DNA from: Cavia porcellus | Lineage: Eukaryota > Chordata > Mammalia > Rodentia > Caviidae | Assembly: GCF_034190915.1 (NCBI RefSeq) | Contig: NW_026947501.1 | Location: forward strand, 4,402,001-4,466,000 | Length of the DNA: 64,000 nucleotides | Reading direction: 5' to 3' | Shown here: positions 7,572-21,500 of the stretch, in pieces | Numbering within the stretch: the stretch's first letter is position 1 | How the letters are laid out: each line of letters starts with the position of its first letter | The notes under the pieces: model-generated | Database searches by the model: none | Told to the model about the DNA's origin: nothing | What the model saw: the letters and a program-made list of their open reading frames with translations, nothing else | Position numbers and translations under genes: made by a program

Positions 7572-8966
7572 AGGATGTCAGGAAACATGCAGTGGCAAAG
7601 TAGGATAGTTTTCTGAAAAACATCACGGGGTGGTGCCCATTGTAAGGCTTTCTAACAGGCCATTGACTAGTAGGCGTGAGAAAAACATCACGGGGTGGTG
7701 TCAATCGGAGGGCCTGAATCAAGTTAGACAGTGAGTGGCAATGAAGAATGGAGAAAAGCACTATGGGGTGGTCAACATGGGGAGGTCAGGAAACATGCAA
7801 TGGCAATGTAGGATAGGTTTCTGAAAAACATCGCGGGGTGGTGCGCATTGTAAGAGTTTCTAACAAGCCATTCACAAGTAGGACTGAAAAAAACATCACG
7901 GGTTGGTGTGAATCGGAGGGCCTGAATTAGGTTAGGCAGTGAGTGGCAATGTAGGATGGAGAAAAGCACCACAGGTTGGTCAGCTTGTGGAGGTCAGGAA
8001 ACATGCAGTGGTAATGTAGGATAATTTTCTGAAAAACATCACGGGGTGGTGCACATTGTATAGGTTTCTAACAGGCCATTCGGTAGTGGGATTGAGAAAG
8101 ACTTCACGGGGTGGTTTGAATCAGATGTTCTGAATTAGGATATACAGTGCGTGGCAATGTAGGATGGAGAAAAGGACCACGGGGTGGTCAGCATGGGAAG
8201 GTCGGGAAACATGCATTGGCAATTTAGGATAGGTTTCTGAAAAACATCGCTGGTGGTGCGCATTGTAAAGGCTTTCTAACAGGCCATTCACTAGTGGGAG
8301 TGAGAACAACATCACGGGGTGGTGTGAATCGGAGGGCCTGAATCAGGACAGGCAGTGAGTGGCAATGTAGGATGGAGAAAAGCACCACGGGGTGGTCAGT
8401 ATGGGGAGGTCAGGAAACATGCAGTGGGAATGTAGGATAGTTTTCTGAAAAACATCACGCGGTGGTGCGCATTGTAAGGTTTTCTAAGAGGCCATTCACC
8501 AGTAGCAGTGAGAAAATCATAACGGGGTGGTGTGTATCGGAGCGCCTGAATAAGAATAGGCAGTGAGTGGCAATGTAGGATGTAGAAAAGCACCACGGTG
8601 TGGTCAGCATGGGGAGGTCAGGAAACATGGAGTGGCAATATAGGATAGGTTTCTGAAAAAAAAAAGCGGGTTGGTGCGCATTGTAAGGGTTTCTAACAGG
8701 CTATTCACTAGTTGGAGTGAGAAAAACATCACGGGGTGGTGTGAATCGGAGGGCCTGAATTATGATAGGCAGTGAGTGGCAATGTAGGATGGAGAAAAGC
8801 AACACTGAGTGGTCAGCATGGGGAGGTCAGAAAACATGCAGTGGCAATGTGGGATAGTTTTCTGAAAAAAAAAATGCAGGGTGGTGCGCATTGTAAGGTT
8901 TTCTAACAGCCCATACACTAGTAGGAGTCAGAAAAACATCACGGGATTTTGTGAATCGGAGGGCCT

Positions 8967-11900
8967 GATTTAGCATAGGCAGTGAGCGGCAATGTAAAAT
9001 GGAGAAAAGCAACACGGGGTGGTCATCATGGGGAGGACAGGAAACATGCAGTGGCAATGTAGGATAGTTTTCTGAAAAACATCACGGGGTGGTGCGCATT
9101 GTAAGGGTTTCTAACAGGCCATTCACTAGTAGGAGTGAGAAAAACATAACGGGGTGGTGTGAATCGGAGGCCCTGAATAAGGATAGGCAGTGAGTGGCAA
9201 TGTAGAATGTCGAAAAGCACCATGGGGTGGTCAGCATGGGGAGGTCAGGAAACATGCATTGGCAATGTAGGATAGGTTTCTGAAAAACATCGCGGGGTGG
9301 TGTGCATTGTAAGGCTTTCTAACAGGCCATTCACTAGTAGGATGAGAAAAACATCACGTGGTGGTGTGAATCGGTGGGCCTCAATTAGGATAGGCAGTGA
9401 GTGGCAACATAAAATGGAGAAAAGCACCACAGTGTGGTCACCATGGGGAGGTCAGGAAACATGCAGTGGCAATGTAGGAAAGGTTTCTGAAAAACATCGC
9501 CTGGTGGTGCGCATTGTAAGTTTTTATAGCAGGCCATTCACTAATAGGAGTGAGAAAATCATCACGTGGTGGTGTGAATGGGAGGGCCTCAATTAGGATA
9601 GGCAGTGAGTGGCAATGAAGAATGGAGTAAAGCACCATGGGGTGGTCAGCATGGGGAGGTCAGGAAACATGCAATGGCAATATAGGATAGGTTTCTGAAA
9701 AACATCGCGGGGTGGTCCGCATTGAAATTGTTTCTAACAAGCCATTCACAAGTAGGATTGAAAAAAACATCAAGAGGTGGTTTGAATCGGAGGGCCTGAA
9801 TTAGGTTGGGCAGTGAGTGGCAATGTAGGATGGAGAAAATCACTACAGGGTGGTCAGCATGGGGAGGTCAGAAAACATGCCGTGGCAATGTAAGATAGGC
9901 ATCTGAAAAAAAAAAAAAAGCGAGGTGTTGCACATTGTAAGTGTTTCTAACATGCCATTCACTAGTAGGAGTGAGAAAAACATAACGGGGTGGTGTGAAT
10001 CGGAGGCCCTGATTAAGGATAGGCAGTGAGTGGCAATGTAGAATGTCGAAAAGCACCATGGGGTGGTCAGCATGGGGAGGTCAGGAAACGTGCAGTGGCA
10101 TTGTGTGATAGCTTTCTGAAAAACATTACGGGTTGGTGCGCCTTGTAAGAGTTTCTAACAGGCCATTCACTAGTAGGAATCAGAAAAACATCATGGCGTG
10201 GTATGAATTGGAGGACCTGAATCAGGATAGGCAATGAGTGGCAATGTAGGATGGAGAAAAGCATCAAAGGGTGGTCATCATGGGGAGGTCAGGACACATG
10301 CAGTGGCAATGTAGTATAGGTTTCTGAAAAACATCGCAAGTGGTGAGAATTGTAAGGCTTTCTAACAGGCCATTCACTAGTAGGACTGAGAAAAACATCA
10401 CGGGGTGGTGTGAATCACAGGGACTGAATTATGGTAAGCAGTGAGTGGCAATGCAGGATGGAGAAAAGCAACCATGGGGTGGTCAGCATGGGGAGGTCAG
10501 GAAACATGCAGTTGCAATTTAGCATAGGTTTCTGAAAAAAATCTTCGGGTGTTGCGCATTGTAAGTGTTTCTAAGAGGCCATTAACTAGTAGGAGTGAGA
10601 AAAACATCACGGTGTTGTGTGAATCGGAGGGCCTGATTTAGGATAGGCAGTGAGTGGCAATGTAGGATGGAGAAAAGCACCACGAGGTGGTCAGCATGAG
10701 GATGTCAGGAAACATGCAGTGGCAAATAGGATAGTTTTCTGAAAAACATCACGGGGTGGTGCCCATTGTAAGGCTTTCTAACAGGCCATTGACTAGTAGG
10801 CGTGAGAAAAACATCACGGGGTGGTGTCAATCGGAGGGCCTGAATCAAGTTAGACAGTGAGTGGCAATGAAGAATGGAGAAAAGCACTATGGGGTGGTCA
10901 ACATGGGGAGGTCAGGAAACATGCAATGGCAATGTAGGATAGGTTTCTGAAAAACATCGCGGGGTGGTGCGCATTGTAAGAGTTTCTAACAAGCCATTCA
11001 CAAGTAGGACTGAAAAAAACATCACGGGTTGGTGTGAATCGGAGGGCCTGAATTAGGTTAGGCAGTGAGTGGCAATGTAGGATGGAGAAAATCACCACAG
11101 GGGAGTCAGCATGGGGATTTCCAAAAACATGCTGTGACAATGAAGGATATGTTTCTGAAAAAAAAAAAAAGCGGGGTGTTGCACATTGTAAGTGTTTCTA
11201 ACAGGCCATTCACTAGTAGGAGTGAGAAAAACATCACGGGGTGGAGTGAATCGGAGGGCCTGAATTACGATACGCAGTGAGTGGCAATGTAGGATGGAGA
11301 AAAGCACCACAGGTTGGTCAGCTTGTGGAGGTCAGGAAACATGCAGTGGCAATGTAGGATAGTTTTCTGAAAAACATCACGGGGTGGTGCACATTGTAAA
11401 GATTTCTAACAGGCCATTCAGTAGTGGGATTGAGAAAGACTTCACGGGGTGGTTTGAATCAGATGTTCTGAATTAGGATATACAGTGCGTGGCAATGTAG
11501 GATGGAGAAAAGGACCACGGGGTGGTCAGCATGGGAAGGTCGGGAAACATGCATTGGCAATTTAGGATAGGTTTCTGAAAAACATCGCTGGTGGTGCGCA
11601 TTGTAAAGGCTTTCTAACAGGCCATTCACTAGTGGGAGTTAGAAAAACATCACGGGGTTGTGGGAATCGGAGGGCCTGAATTAGGACAGGCAGTGAGTGG
11701 CAATGTAGGATGGAGAAAAGCACCACGGGGTGGTCAGTATGGGGAGGTCAGGAAACATGCAGTGGGAATGTAGGATAGTTTTCTGAAAATCATCACGCGG
11801 TGGTGCGCATTGTAAGGTTTTCTAAGAGGCCATCCACCAGTAGCAGTGAGAAAATCATAACGGGGTGGTGTGTATCGGAGCGCCTGAATAAGAATAGGCA

Positions 11901-12303
11901 GTGAGTGGCAATGTAGGATGTAGAAAAGCACCACGGTGTGATCAGCATGGGGAGGTCAGGAAACATGGAGTGGCAATATAGGATAGGTTTCTGAAAAAAA
12001 AAAGCGGGTTGGTGCGCATTGTAAGTGTTTCTAACAGGCTATTCACTAGTTGGAGTGAGAAAAACATCACGGGGTGGTGTGAATCGGAGGGCCTGAATTA
12101 TGATAGGCAGTGAGTGGCAATGTAGGATGGAGAAAAGCATCACTGAGTGGTCAGCATGGGGAGGTCAGAAAACATGCAGTGGCAATGTGGGATAGTTTTC
12201 TGAAAAAAAAATGCAGGGTGGTGCGCATTGTAAGGTTTTCTAACAGCCCATACACTAGTAGGAGTCAGAAAAACATCACGGGATTTTGTGAATCAGAGGG
12301 CCT
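8967..12303 (+). repeat. HOR copy 3: 16-mer
   Basis: Order m1-m16. Its m4 has the variants cattgaaattg and ggtttgaatcgg, shared with type-a 15-mers and the 11-mer but not with the 44-mer copies. Private: aaaaaaatcttcggg in m8 near 10535 and ttccaaaaac in m11 near 11119. The final part (from 11421) is already within the 6260-bp repeat. Confidence 0.9.
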
Positions 12304-15300
12304 GATTTAGCATAGGCAGTGAGCGGCAATGTAAAATGGAGAAAAGCAACACGGGGTGGTCATCATGGGGAGGACAGGAAACATGCAGTGGCAATGTAGG
12401 ATAGTTTTCTGAAAAACATCACGGGGTGGTGCGCATTGTAAGGGTTTCTAACAGGCCATTCACTAGTAGGAGTGAGAAAAACATAACGGGGTGGTGTGAA
12501 TCGGAGGCCCTGAATAAGGATAGGCAGTGAGTGGCAATGTAGAATGTCGAAAAGCACCATGGGGTGGTCAGCATGGGGAGGTCAGGAAACATGCATTGGC
12601 AATGTAGGATAGGTTTCTGAAAAACATCGCGGGGTGGTGTGCATTGTAAGGCTTTCTAACAGGCCATTCACTAGTAGGATGAGAAAAACATCACGTGGTG
12701 GTGTGAATCGGTGGGCCTCAATTAGGATAGGCAGTGAGTGGCAACATAAAATGGAGAAAAGCACCACAGTGTGGTCACCATGGGGAGGTCAGGAAACATG
12801 CAGTGGCAATGTAGGAAAGGTTTCTGAAAAACATCGCCTGGTGGTGCGCATTGTAAGTGTTTATAGCAGGCCATTCACTAATAGGAGTGAGAAAATCATC
12901 ACGTGGTGGTGTGAATGGGAGGGCCTCAATTAGGATAGGCAGTGAGTGGCAATGAAGAATGGAGTAAAGCACCATGGGGTGGTCAGCATGGGGAGGTCAG
13001 GAAACATGCAATGGCAATATAGGATAGGTTTCTGAAAAACATCGCGGGGTGGTCCGCATTGAAATTGTTTCTAACAAGCCATTCACAAGTAGGATTGAAA
13101 AAAACATCAAGAGGTGGTTTGAATCGGAGGGCCTGAATTAGGTTAGGCAGTGAGTGGCAATGTAGGATGGAGAAAATCACTACAGGGTGGTCAGCATGGG
13201 GAGGTCAGAAAACATGCCGTGGCAATGTAAGATAGGCATCTGAAAAAAAAAAAAAAAGCGAGGTGTTGCACATTGTAAGTGTTTCTAACATGCCATTCAC
13301 TAGTAGGAGTGAGAAAAACATAACGGGGTGGTGTGAATCGGAGGCCCTGATTAAGGATAGGCAGTGAGTGGCAATGTAGAATGTCGAAAAGCACCATGGG
13401 GTGGTCAGCATGGGGAGGTCAGGAAACGTGCAGTGGCAATGTGGGATAGCTTTCTGAAAAACATTACGGCTTGGTGCGCCTTGTAAGAGTTTCTAACAGG
13501 CCATTCACTAGTAGGAATCAGAAAAACATCATGGCGTGGTATGAATTGGAGGGCCTGAATCAGGATAGGCAATGAGTGGCAATGTAGGATGGAGAAAAGC
13601 ATCAAAGGGTGGTCATCATGGGGAGGTCAGGACACATACAGTGGCAATGTAGTATAGGTTTCTGAAAAACATCGCAAGTGGTGAGAATTGTAAGGCTTTC
13701 TAACAGGCCATTCACTAGTAGGACTGAGAAAAACATCACGGGGTGGTGTGAATCACAGGGACTGAATTATGGTAAGCAGTGAGTGGCAATGCAGGATGGA
13801 GAAAAGCAACCATGGGGTGGTCAGCATGGGGAGGTCAGGAAACATGCAGTGGCAATTTAGCATAGGTTTCTGAAAAAAAACTTCGAGGTGGTGCGCATTG
13901 TAAGGGTTTCTAACAGGCCATTAACTAGTAGGAGTGAGAAAAACATCACGGGGTGGTGTGAATCAGAGGGCCTGATTTAGGATAGGCAGTGAGTGGCAAT
14001 GTAGGATGGAGAAAAGCACCACGGGTTCGTGAGCATGGGGAGGTCAGGAAACATACAATGGCAATGTAGGATAGATTTCTGAAAAACATCGCGGGGTTGT
14101 GCGCATTGTAAAGGTTTGTAGCAGTCCATGCACTAGTAGGAGTGACAAAATCATCACGGGGTGGTGTGAATCGGAGGGCCTGAATCAGGATAGGCAGTGA
14201 GTGGCAATGTAGGATGGAGAAAAACACCACGGGGTGGTCATGATGCGGAGGTCAGGAAACATGCAGTGGCAATGGAGGATAGGTTTCTTAAAAACATTGC
14301 GGGGTGGTGCTCATTGTAAGGGTTTCTAAAAGGCCTTTCACTAGTAGGAGTGAGAGAAACATCACCAGGTGGTGTGAATCGCAGGGCCTGAATCATTATA
14401 GGCCGTGAGTGGCAATGTAGGATGGAGAAAAGCACCACGGGGTGGTCAGGATTGCGAGGTCAGGAAACATTCAGTGGCAATGTAGGATAGGTTTCTGAAA
14501 AACATCGTGGCATAGTGCGCATGGTAATGGTTTCTAACAGGCCATTTACTAATAGGAGACAGAAATACATCATGGTGTGGTGTGAATTGGAGGGTCTGAA
14601 TCAAGTTAGACAGTGAGTGGCAATGTACGATGGAGAAAAGCACCACGGGTTGGTGAGCATGCCGAGGTCAGGAAACATGCACTGGCAATGTATGATAGGT
14701 TTCTGAAAAACGTCGCTGGGTTTTGCGCAAAGTAAGGGTTTCTAACAGGCCATTCACTAGTAGGAGTGAGAAAAACATCACGGGGTGGTGTGAATCGGAG
14801 GGCCTGAATTAGGACAGGCAGTGAGTGGCAATGTAGGATGGAGAAAAGCACCACGGGGTGGTCAGTATGGGGAGGTCAGGAAACATGCACTGGCAATGTA
14901 GGATAGTATTCTGAAAAACATCAGGGGGTGGTGCGCATTGTAAGGTTTTCTAAGAGGCCATTCACCAGTAGCAGTGAGAAAATCATAACGGGGTGGTGTG
15001 TATCGGAGCGCCTGAATAAGAATAGGCAGTGAGTGGCAATGTAGGATGTAGAAAAGCACCACGGTGTGGTCAGCATGGGGAGGTCAGGAAACATGGAGTG
15101 GCAATATAGGATAGGTTTCTGAAAAAAAAAAGCGGGTTGGTGCGCATTGTAAGGGTTTCTAACAGGCTATTCACTAGTTGGAGTGAGAAAAACATCACGG
15201 GGTGGTGTGAATCGGAGGGCCTGAATTATGATAGGCAGTGAGTGGCAATGTAGGATGGAGAAAAGCATCACTGAGTGGTCAGCATGGGGAGGTCAGAAAA

Positions 15301-15432
15301 CATGCAGTGGCAATGTGGGATAGTTTTCTGAAAAAAAAAATGCAGGGTGGTGCGCATTGTAAGGTTTTCTAACAGCCCATACACTAGTAGGAGTCAGAAA
15401 AACATCACGGGATTTTGTGAATCGGAGGGCCT
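12304..15432 (+). repeat. HOR copy 4: 15-mer type a
   Basis: 3129 bp: m1-m7, m8a, x1-x4, a hybrid monomer made of m13/m14 and x5 pieces, m15, m16. It corresponds to a 28-mer that has lost 13 monomers. Confidence 0.9.
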
Positions 15433-18400
15433 GATTTAGCATAGGCAGTGAGCGGCAATGTAAAATGGAGAAAAGCAACACGGGGTGGTCATCATGGGGA
15501 GGACAGGAAACATGCAGTGGCAATGTAGGATAGTTTTCTGAAAAACATCACGGGGTGGTGCGCATTGTAAGGGTTTCTAACAGGCCATTCACTAGTAGGA
15601 GTGAGAAAAACATAACGGGGTGGTGTGAATCGGAGGCCCTGAATAAGGATAGGCAGTGAGTGGCAATGTAGAATGTCGAAAAGCACCATGGGGTGGTCAG
15701 CATGGGGAGGTCAGGAAACATGCATTGGCAATGTAGGATAGGTTTCTGAAAAACATCGCGGGGTGGTGTGCATTGTAAGGCTTTCTAACAGGCCATTCAC
15801 TAGTAGGATGAGAAAAACATCACGTGGTGGTGTGAATCGGTGGGCCTCAATTAGGATAGGCAGTGAGTGGCAACATAAAATGGAGAAAAGCACCACAGTG
15901 TGGTCACCATGGGGAGGTCAGGAAACATGCAGTGGCAATGTAGGAAAGGTTTCTGAAAAACATCGCCTGGTGGTGCGCATTGTAAGTGTTTATAGCAGGC
16001 CATTCACTAATAGGAGTGAGAAAATCATCACGTGGTGGTGTGAATGGGAGGGCCTCAATTAGGATAGGCAGTGAGTGGCAATGAAGAATGGAGTAAAGCA
16101 CCATGGGGTGGTCAGCATGTGGAGGTCAGAAAACATGCCGTGGCAATGTAAGATAGGTTTCTGAAAAAAAAAAAAAAAGCGAGGTGTTGCACATTGTAAG
16201 TGTTTCTAACATGCCATTCACTAGTAGGAGTGAGAAAAACATAACGGGGTGGTGTGAATCGGAGGCCCTGATTAAGGATAGGCAGTGAGTGGCAATGTAG
16301 AATGTCGAAAAGCACCATGGGGTGGTCAGCATGGGGAGGTCAGGAAACGTGCAGTGGCAATGTGGGATAGCTTTCTGAAAAACATTACGGGTTGGTGCGC
16401 CTTGTAAGAGTTTCTAACAGGCCATTCACTAGTAGGAATCAGAAAAACATCATGGCGTGGTATGAATTGGAGGGTCTGAATCAGGATAGGCAATGAGTGG
16501 CAATGTAGGATGGAGAAAAGCATCAAAGGGTGGTCATCATGGGGAGGTCAGGACACATGCAGTGGCAATGTAGTATAGGTTTCTGAAAAACATCGCAAGT
16601 GGTGAGAATTGTAAGGCTTTCTAACAGGCCATTCACTAGTAGGACTGAGAAAAACATCACGGGGTGGTGTGAATCACAGGGACTGAATTATGGTAAGCAG
16701 TGAGTGGCAATGCAGGATGGACAAAAGCAACCATGGGGTGGTCAGCATGGGGAGGTCAGGAAACATGCAGTGGCAATTTAGCATAGGTTTCTGAAAAAAA
16801 CTTCGGGTGTTGCGCATTGTTAGTGTTTCTAAGAGGCCATTAACTAGTAGGAGTGAGAAAAACATCACGGTGTTGTGTGAATCGGAGGGCCTGATTTAGG
16901 ATAGGCAGTGAGTGGCAATGTAGGATGGAGAAAAGCACCACGAGGTGGTCAGCATGAGGATGTCAGGAAACATGCAGTGGCAAATAGGATAGTTTTCTGA
17001 AAAACATCACGGGGTGGTGCCCATTGTAAGGCTTTCTAACAGGCCATTGACTAGTAGGCGTGAGAAAAACATCACGGGGTGGTGTCAATCGGAGGGCCTG
17101 AATCAAGTTAGACAGTGAGTGGCAATGAAGAATGGAGAAAAGCACTATGGGGTGGTCAACATGGGGAGGTCAGGAAACATGCAATGGCAATGTAGGATAG
17201 GTTTCTGAAAAACATCGCGGGGTGGTGCGCATTGTAAGAGTTTCTAACAAGCCATTCACAAGTAGGACTGAAAAAAACATCACGGGTTGGTGTGAATCGG
17301 AGGGCCTGAATTAGGTTAGGCAGTGAGTGGCAATGTAGGATGGAGAAAATCACCACAGGGGAGTCAGCATGGGGATTTCCGAAAACATGCTGTGACAATG
17401 AAGGATATGTTTCTGAAAAAAAAAAAAAAGCGGGGTGTTGCACATTGTAAGTGTTTCTAACAGGCCATTCACTAGTAGGACTGAGAAAAACATCACGGGG
17501 TGGTGTGAATCACAGGGACTGAATTATGGTAAGCAGTGAGTGGCAATGCAGGATGGACAAAAGCAACCATGGGGTGGTCAGCTTGTGGAGGTCAGGAAAC
17601 ATGCAGTGGCAATGTAGGATAGTTTTCTGAAAAACATCACGGGGTGGTGCACATTGTAAAGGTTTCTAACAGGCCATTCGGTAGTGGGATTGAGAAAGAC
17701 TTCACGGGGTGGTTTGAATCAGATGTTCTGAATTAGGATATACAGTGCGTGGCAATGTAGGATGGAGAAAAGGACCACGGGGTGGTCAGCATGGGAAGGT
17801 CGGGAAACATGCATTGGCAATTTAGGATAGGTTTCTGAAAAACATCGCTGGTGGTGCGCATTGTAAAGGCTTTCTAACAGGCCATTCACTAGTGGGAGTT
17901 AGAAAAACATCACGGGGTTGTGGGAATCGGAGGGCCTGAATTAGGACAGGCAGTGAGTGGCAATGTAGGATGGAGAAAAGCACCACGGGGTGGTCAGTAT
18001 GGGGAGGTCAGGAAACATGCAGTGGGAATGTAGGATAGTTTTCTGAAAATCATCACGCGGTGGTGCGCATTGTAAGGTTTTCTAAGAGGCCATCCACCAG
18101 TAGCAGTGAGAAAATCATAACGGGGTGGTGTGTATCGGAGCGCCTGAATAAGAATAGGCAGTGAGTGGCAATGTAGGATGTAGAAAAGCACCACGGTGTG
18201 ATCAGCATGGGGAGGTCAGGAAACATGGAGTGGCAATATAGGATAGGTTTCTGAAAAAAAAAAGCGGGTTGGTGCGCATTGTAAGTGTTTCTAACAGGCT
18301 ATTCACTAGTTGGAGTGAGAAAAACATCACGGGGTGGTGTGAATCGGAGGGCCTGAATTATGATAGGCAGTGAGTGGCAATGTAGGATGGAGAAAAGCAT

Positions 18401-18563
18401 CACTGAGTGGTCAGCATGGGGAGGTCAGAAAACATGCAGTGGCAATGTGGGATAGTTTTCTGAAAAAAAAATGCAGGGTGGTGCGCATTGTAAGGTTTTC
18501 TAACAGCCCATACACTAGTAGGAGTCAGAAAAACATCACGGGATTTTGTGAATCAGAGGGCCT
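15433..18563 (+). repeat. HOR copy 5: 15-mer type b
   Basis: 3131 bp: m1-m3, m5-m16. m4 is missing; m3 joins m5 at catgtggaggtcagaaaac near 16117. m11 carries a patch of about 100 bp that matches m7. Confidence 0.9.
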
Positions 18564-21500
18564 GATTTAGCATAGGCAGTGAGCGGCAATGTAAAATGGA
18601 GAAAAGCAACACGGGGTGGTCATCATGGGGAGGACAGGAAACATGCAGTGGCAATGTAGGATAGTTTTCTGAAAAACATCACGGGGTGGTGCGCATTGTA
18701 AGGGTTTCTAACAGGCCATTCACTAGTAGGAGTGAGAAAAACATAACGGGGTGGTGTGAATCGGAGGCCCTGAATAAGGATAGGCAGTGAGTGGCAATGT
18801 AGAATGTCGAAAAGCACCATGGGGTGGTCAGCATGGGGAGGTCAGGAAACATGCATTGGCAATGTAGGATAGGTTTCTGAAAAACATCGCGGGGTGGTGT
18901 GCATTGTAAGGCTTTCTAACAGGCCATTCACTAGTAGGATGAGAAAAACATCACGTGGTGGTGTGAATCGGTGGGCCTCAATTAGGATAGGCAGTGAGTG
19001 GCAACATAAAATGGAGAAAAGCACCACAGTGTGGTCACCATGGGGAGGTCAGGAAACATGCAGTGGCAATGTAGGAAAGGTTTCTGAAAAACATCGCCTG
19101 GTGGTGCGCATTGTAAGTGTTTATAGCAGGCCATTCACTAATAGGAGTGAGAAAATCATCACGTGGTGGTGTGAATGGGAGGGCCTCAATTAGGATAGGC
19201 AGTGAGTGGCAATGAAGAATGGAGTAAAGCACCATGGGGTGGTCAGCATGGGGAGGTCAGGAAACATGCAATGGCAATATAGGATAGGTTTCTGAAAAAC
19301 ATCGCGGGGTGGTCCGCATTGAAATTGTTTCTAACAAGCCATTCACAAGTAGGATTGAAAAAAACATCAAGAGGTGGTTTGAATCGGAGGGCCTGAATTA
19401 GGTTAGGCAGTGAGTGGCAATGTAGGATGGAGAAAATCACTACAGGGTGGTCAGCATGGGGAGGTCAGAAAACATGCCGTGGCAATGTAAGATAGGCATC
19501 TGAAAAAAAAAAAAAAAGCGAGGTGTTGCACATTGTAAGTGTTTCTAACATGCCATTCACTAGTAGGAGTGAGAAAAACATAACGGGGTGGTGTGAATCG
19601 GAGGCCCTGATTAAGGATAGGCAGTGAGTGGCAATGTAGAATGTCGAAAAGCACCATGGGGTGGTCAGCATGGGGAGGTCAGGAAACGTGCAGTGGCAAT
19701 GTGGGATAGCTTTCTGAAAAACATTACGGCTTGGTGCGCCTTGTAAGAGTTTCTAACAGGCCATTCACTAGTAGGAATCAGAAAAACATCATGGCGTGGT
19801 ATGAATTGGAGGGCCTGAATCAGGATAGGCAATGAGTGGCAATGTAGGATGGAGAAAAGCATCAAAGGGTGGTCATCATGGGGAGGTCAGGACACATACA
19901 GTGGCAATGTAGTATAGGTTTCTGAAAAACATCGCAAGTGGTGAGAATTGTAAGGCTTTCTAACAGGCCATTCACTAGTAGGACTGAGAAAAACATCACG
20001 GGGTGGTGTGAATCACAGGGACTGAATTATGGTAAGCAGTGAGTGGCAATGCAGGATGGAGAAAAGCAACCATGGGGTGGTCAGCATGGGGAGGTCAGGA
20101 AACATGCAGTGGCAATTTAGCATAGGTTTCTGAAAAAAAACTTCGAGGTGGTGCGCATTGTAAGGGTTTCTAACAGGCCATTAACTAGTAGGAGTGAGAA
20201 AAACATCACGGGGTGGTGTGAATCAGAGGGCCTGATTTAGGATAGGCAGTGAGTGGCAATGTAGGATGGAGAAAAGCACCACGGGTTCGTGAGCATGGGG
20301 AGGTCAGGAAACATACAATGGCAATGTAGGATAGATTTCTGAAAAACATCGCGGGGTTGTGCGCATTGTAAAGGTTTGTAGCAGTCCATGCACTAGTAGG
20401 AGTGACAAAATCATCACGGGGTGGTGTGAATCGGAGGGCCTGAATCAGGATAGGCAGTGAGTGGCAATGTAGGATGGAGAAAAACACCACGGGGTGGTCA
20501 TGATGCGGAGGTCAGGAAACATGCAGTGGCAATGGAGGATAGGTTTCTTAAAAACATTGCGGGGTGGTGCTCATTGTAAGGGTTTCTAAAAGGCCTTTCA
20601 CTAGTAGGAGTGAGAGAAACATCACCAGGTGGTGTGAATCGCAGGGCCTGAATCATTATAGGCCGTGAGTGGCAATGTAGGATGGAGAAAAGCACCACGG
20701 GGTGGTCAGGATTGCGAGGTCAGGAAACATTCAGTGGCAATGTAGGATAGGTTTCTGAAAAACATCGTGGCATAGTGCGCATGGTAATGGTTTCTAACAG
20801 GCCATTTACTAATAGGAGACAGAAATACATCATGGTGTGGTGTGAATTGGAGGGTCTGAATCAAGTTAGACAGTGAGTGGCAATGTACGATGGAGAAAAG
20901 CACCACGGGTTGGTGAGCATGCCGAGGTCAGGAAACATGCACTGGCAATGTATGATAGGTTTCTGAAAAACGTCGCTGGGTTTTGCGCAAAGTAAGGGTT
21001 TCTAACAGGCCATTCACTAGTAGGAGTGAGAAAAACATCACGGGGTGGTGTGAATCGGAGGGCCTGAATTAGGACAGGCAGTGAGTGGCAATGTAGGATG
21101 GAGAAAAGCACCACGGGGTGGTCAGTATGGGGAGGTCAGGAAACATGCACTGGCAATGTAGGATAGTATTCTGAAAAACATCAGGGGGTGGTGCGCATTG
21201 TAAGGTTTTCTAAGAGGCCATTCACCAGTAGCAGTGAGAAAATCATAACGGGGTGGTGTGTATCGGAGCGCCTGAATAAGAATAGGCAGTGAGTGGCAAT
21301 GTAGGATGTAGAAAAGCACCACGGTGTGGTCAGCATGGGGAGGTCAGGAAACATGGAGTGGCAATATAGGATAGGTTTCTGAAAAAAAAAAGCGGGTTGG
21401 TGCGCATTGTAAGGGTTTCTAACAGGCTATTCACTAGTTGGAGTGAGAAAAACATCACGGGGTGGTGTGAATCGGAGGGCCTGAATTATGATAGGCAGTG

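Larger units (their letters stand above)
1..8966 (+). repeat. 44-monomer super-repeat, copy 1 (16-mer + 27-mer)
   Basis: A 16-mer followed by a 28-mer lacking one monomer. Shares private variants with the copies at 33798 and 54672: catcatggggtgg in the first m1 (other HORs have catcacgggg), gggcaggtc at the start of m15 (near 2985) and tttgtgaaaa in m16 (near 3235). Landmarks align with copy 2 at a constant offset of 33797 then 33796, and with copy 3 at 54671, until the missing m11 near 7950 adds 213 bp to the offset. Confidence 0.9.
3340..8966 (+). repeat. HOR copy 2: 27-mer (28-mer lacking m11)
   Basis: Order m1-m7, m8a, x1-x11, m8b, m9, m10, m12-m16. The missing m11 leaves a hybrid m10/m11 end near 7932-7990, where m10 runs directly into caccacaggttggtcagc. 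Confidence 0.9.
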
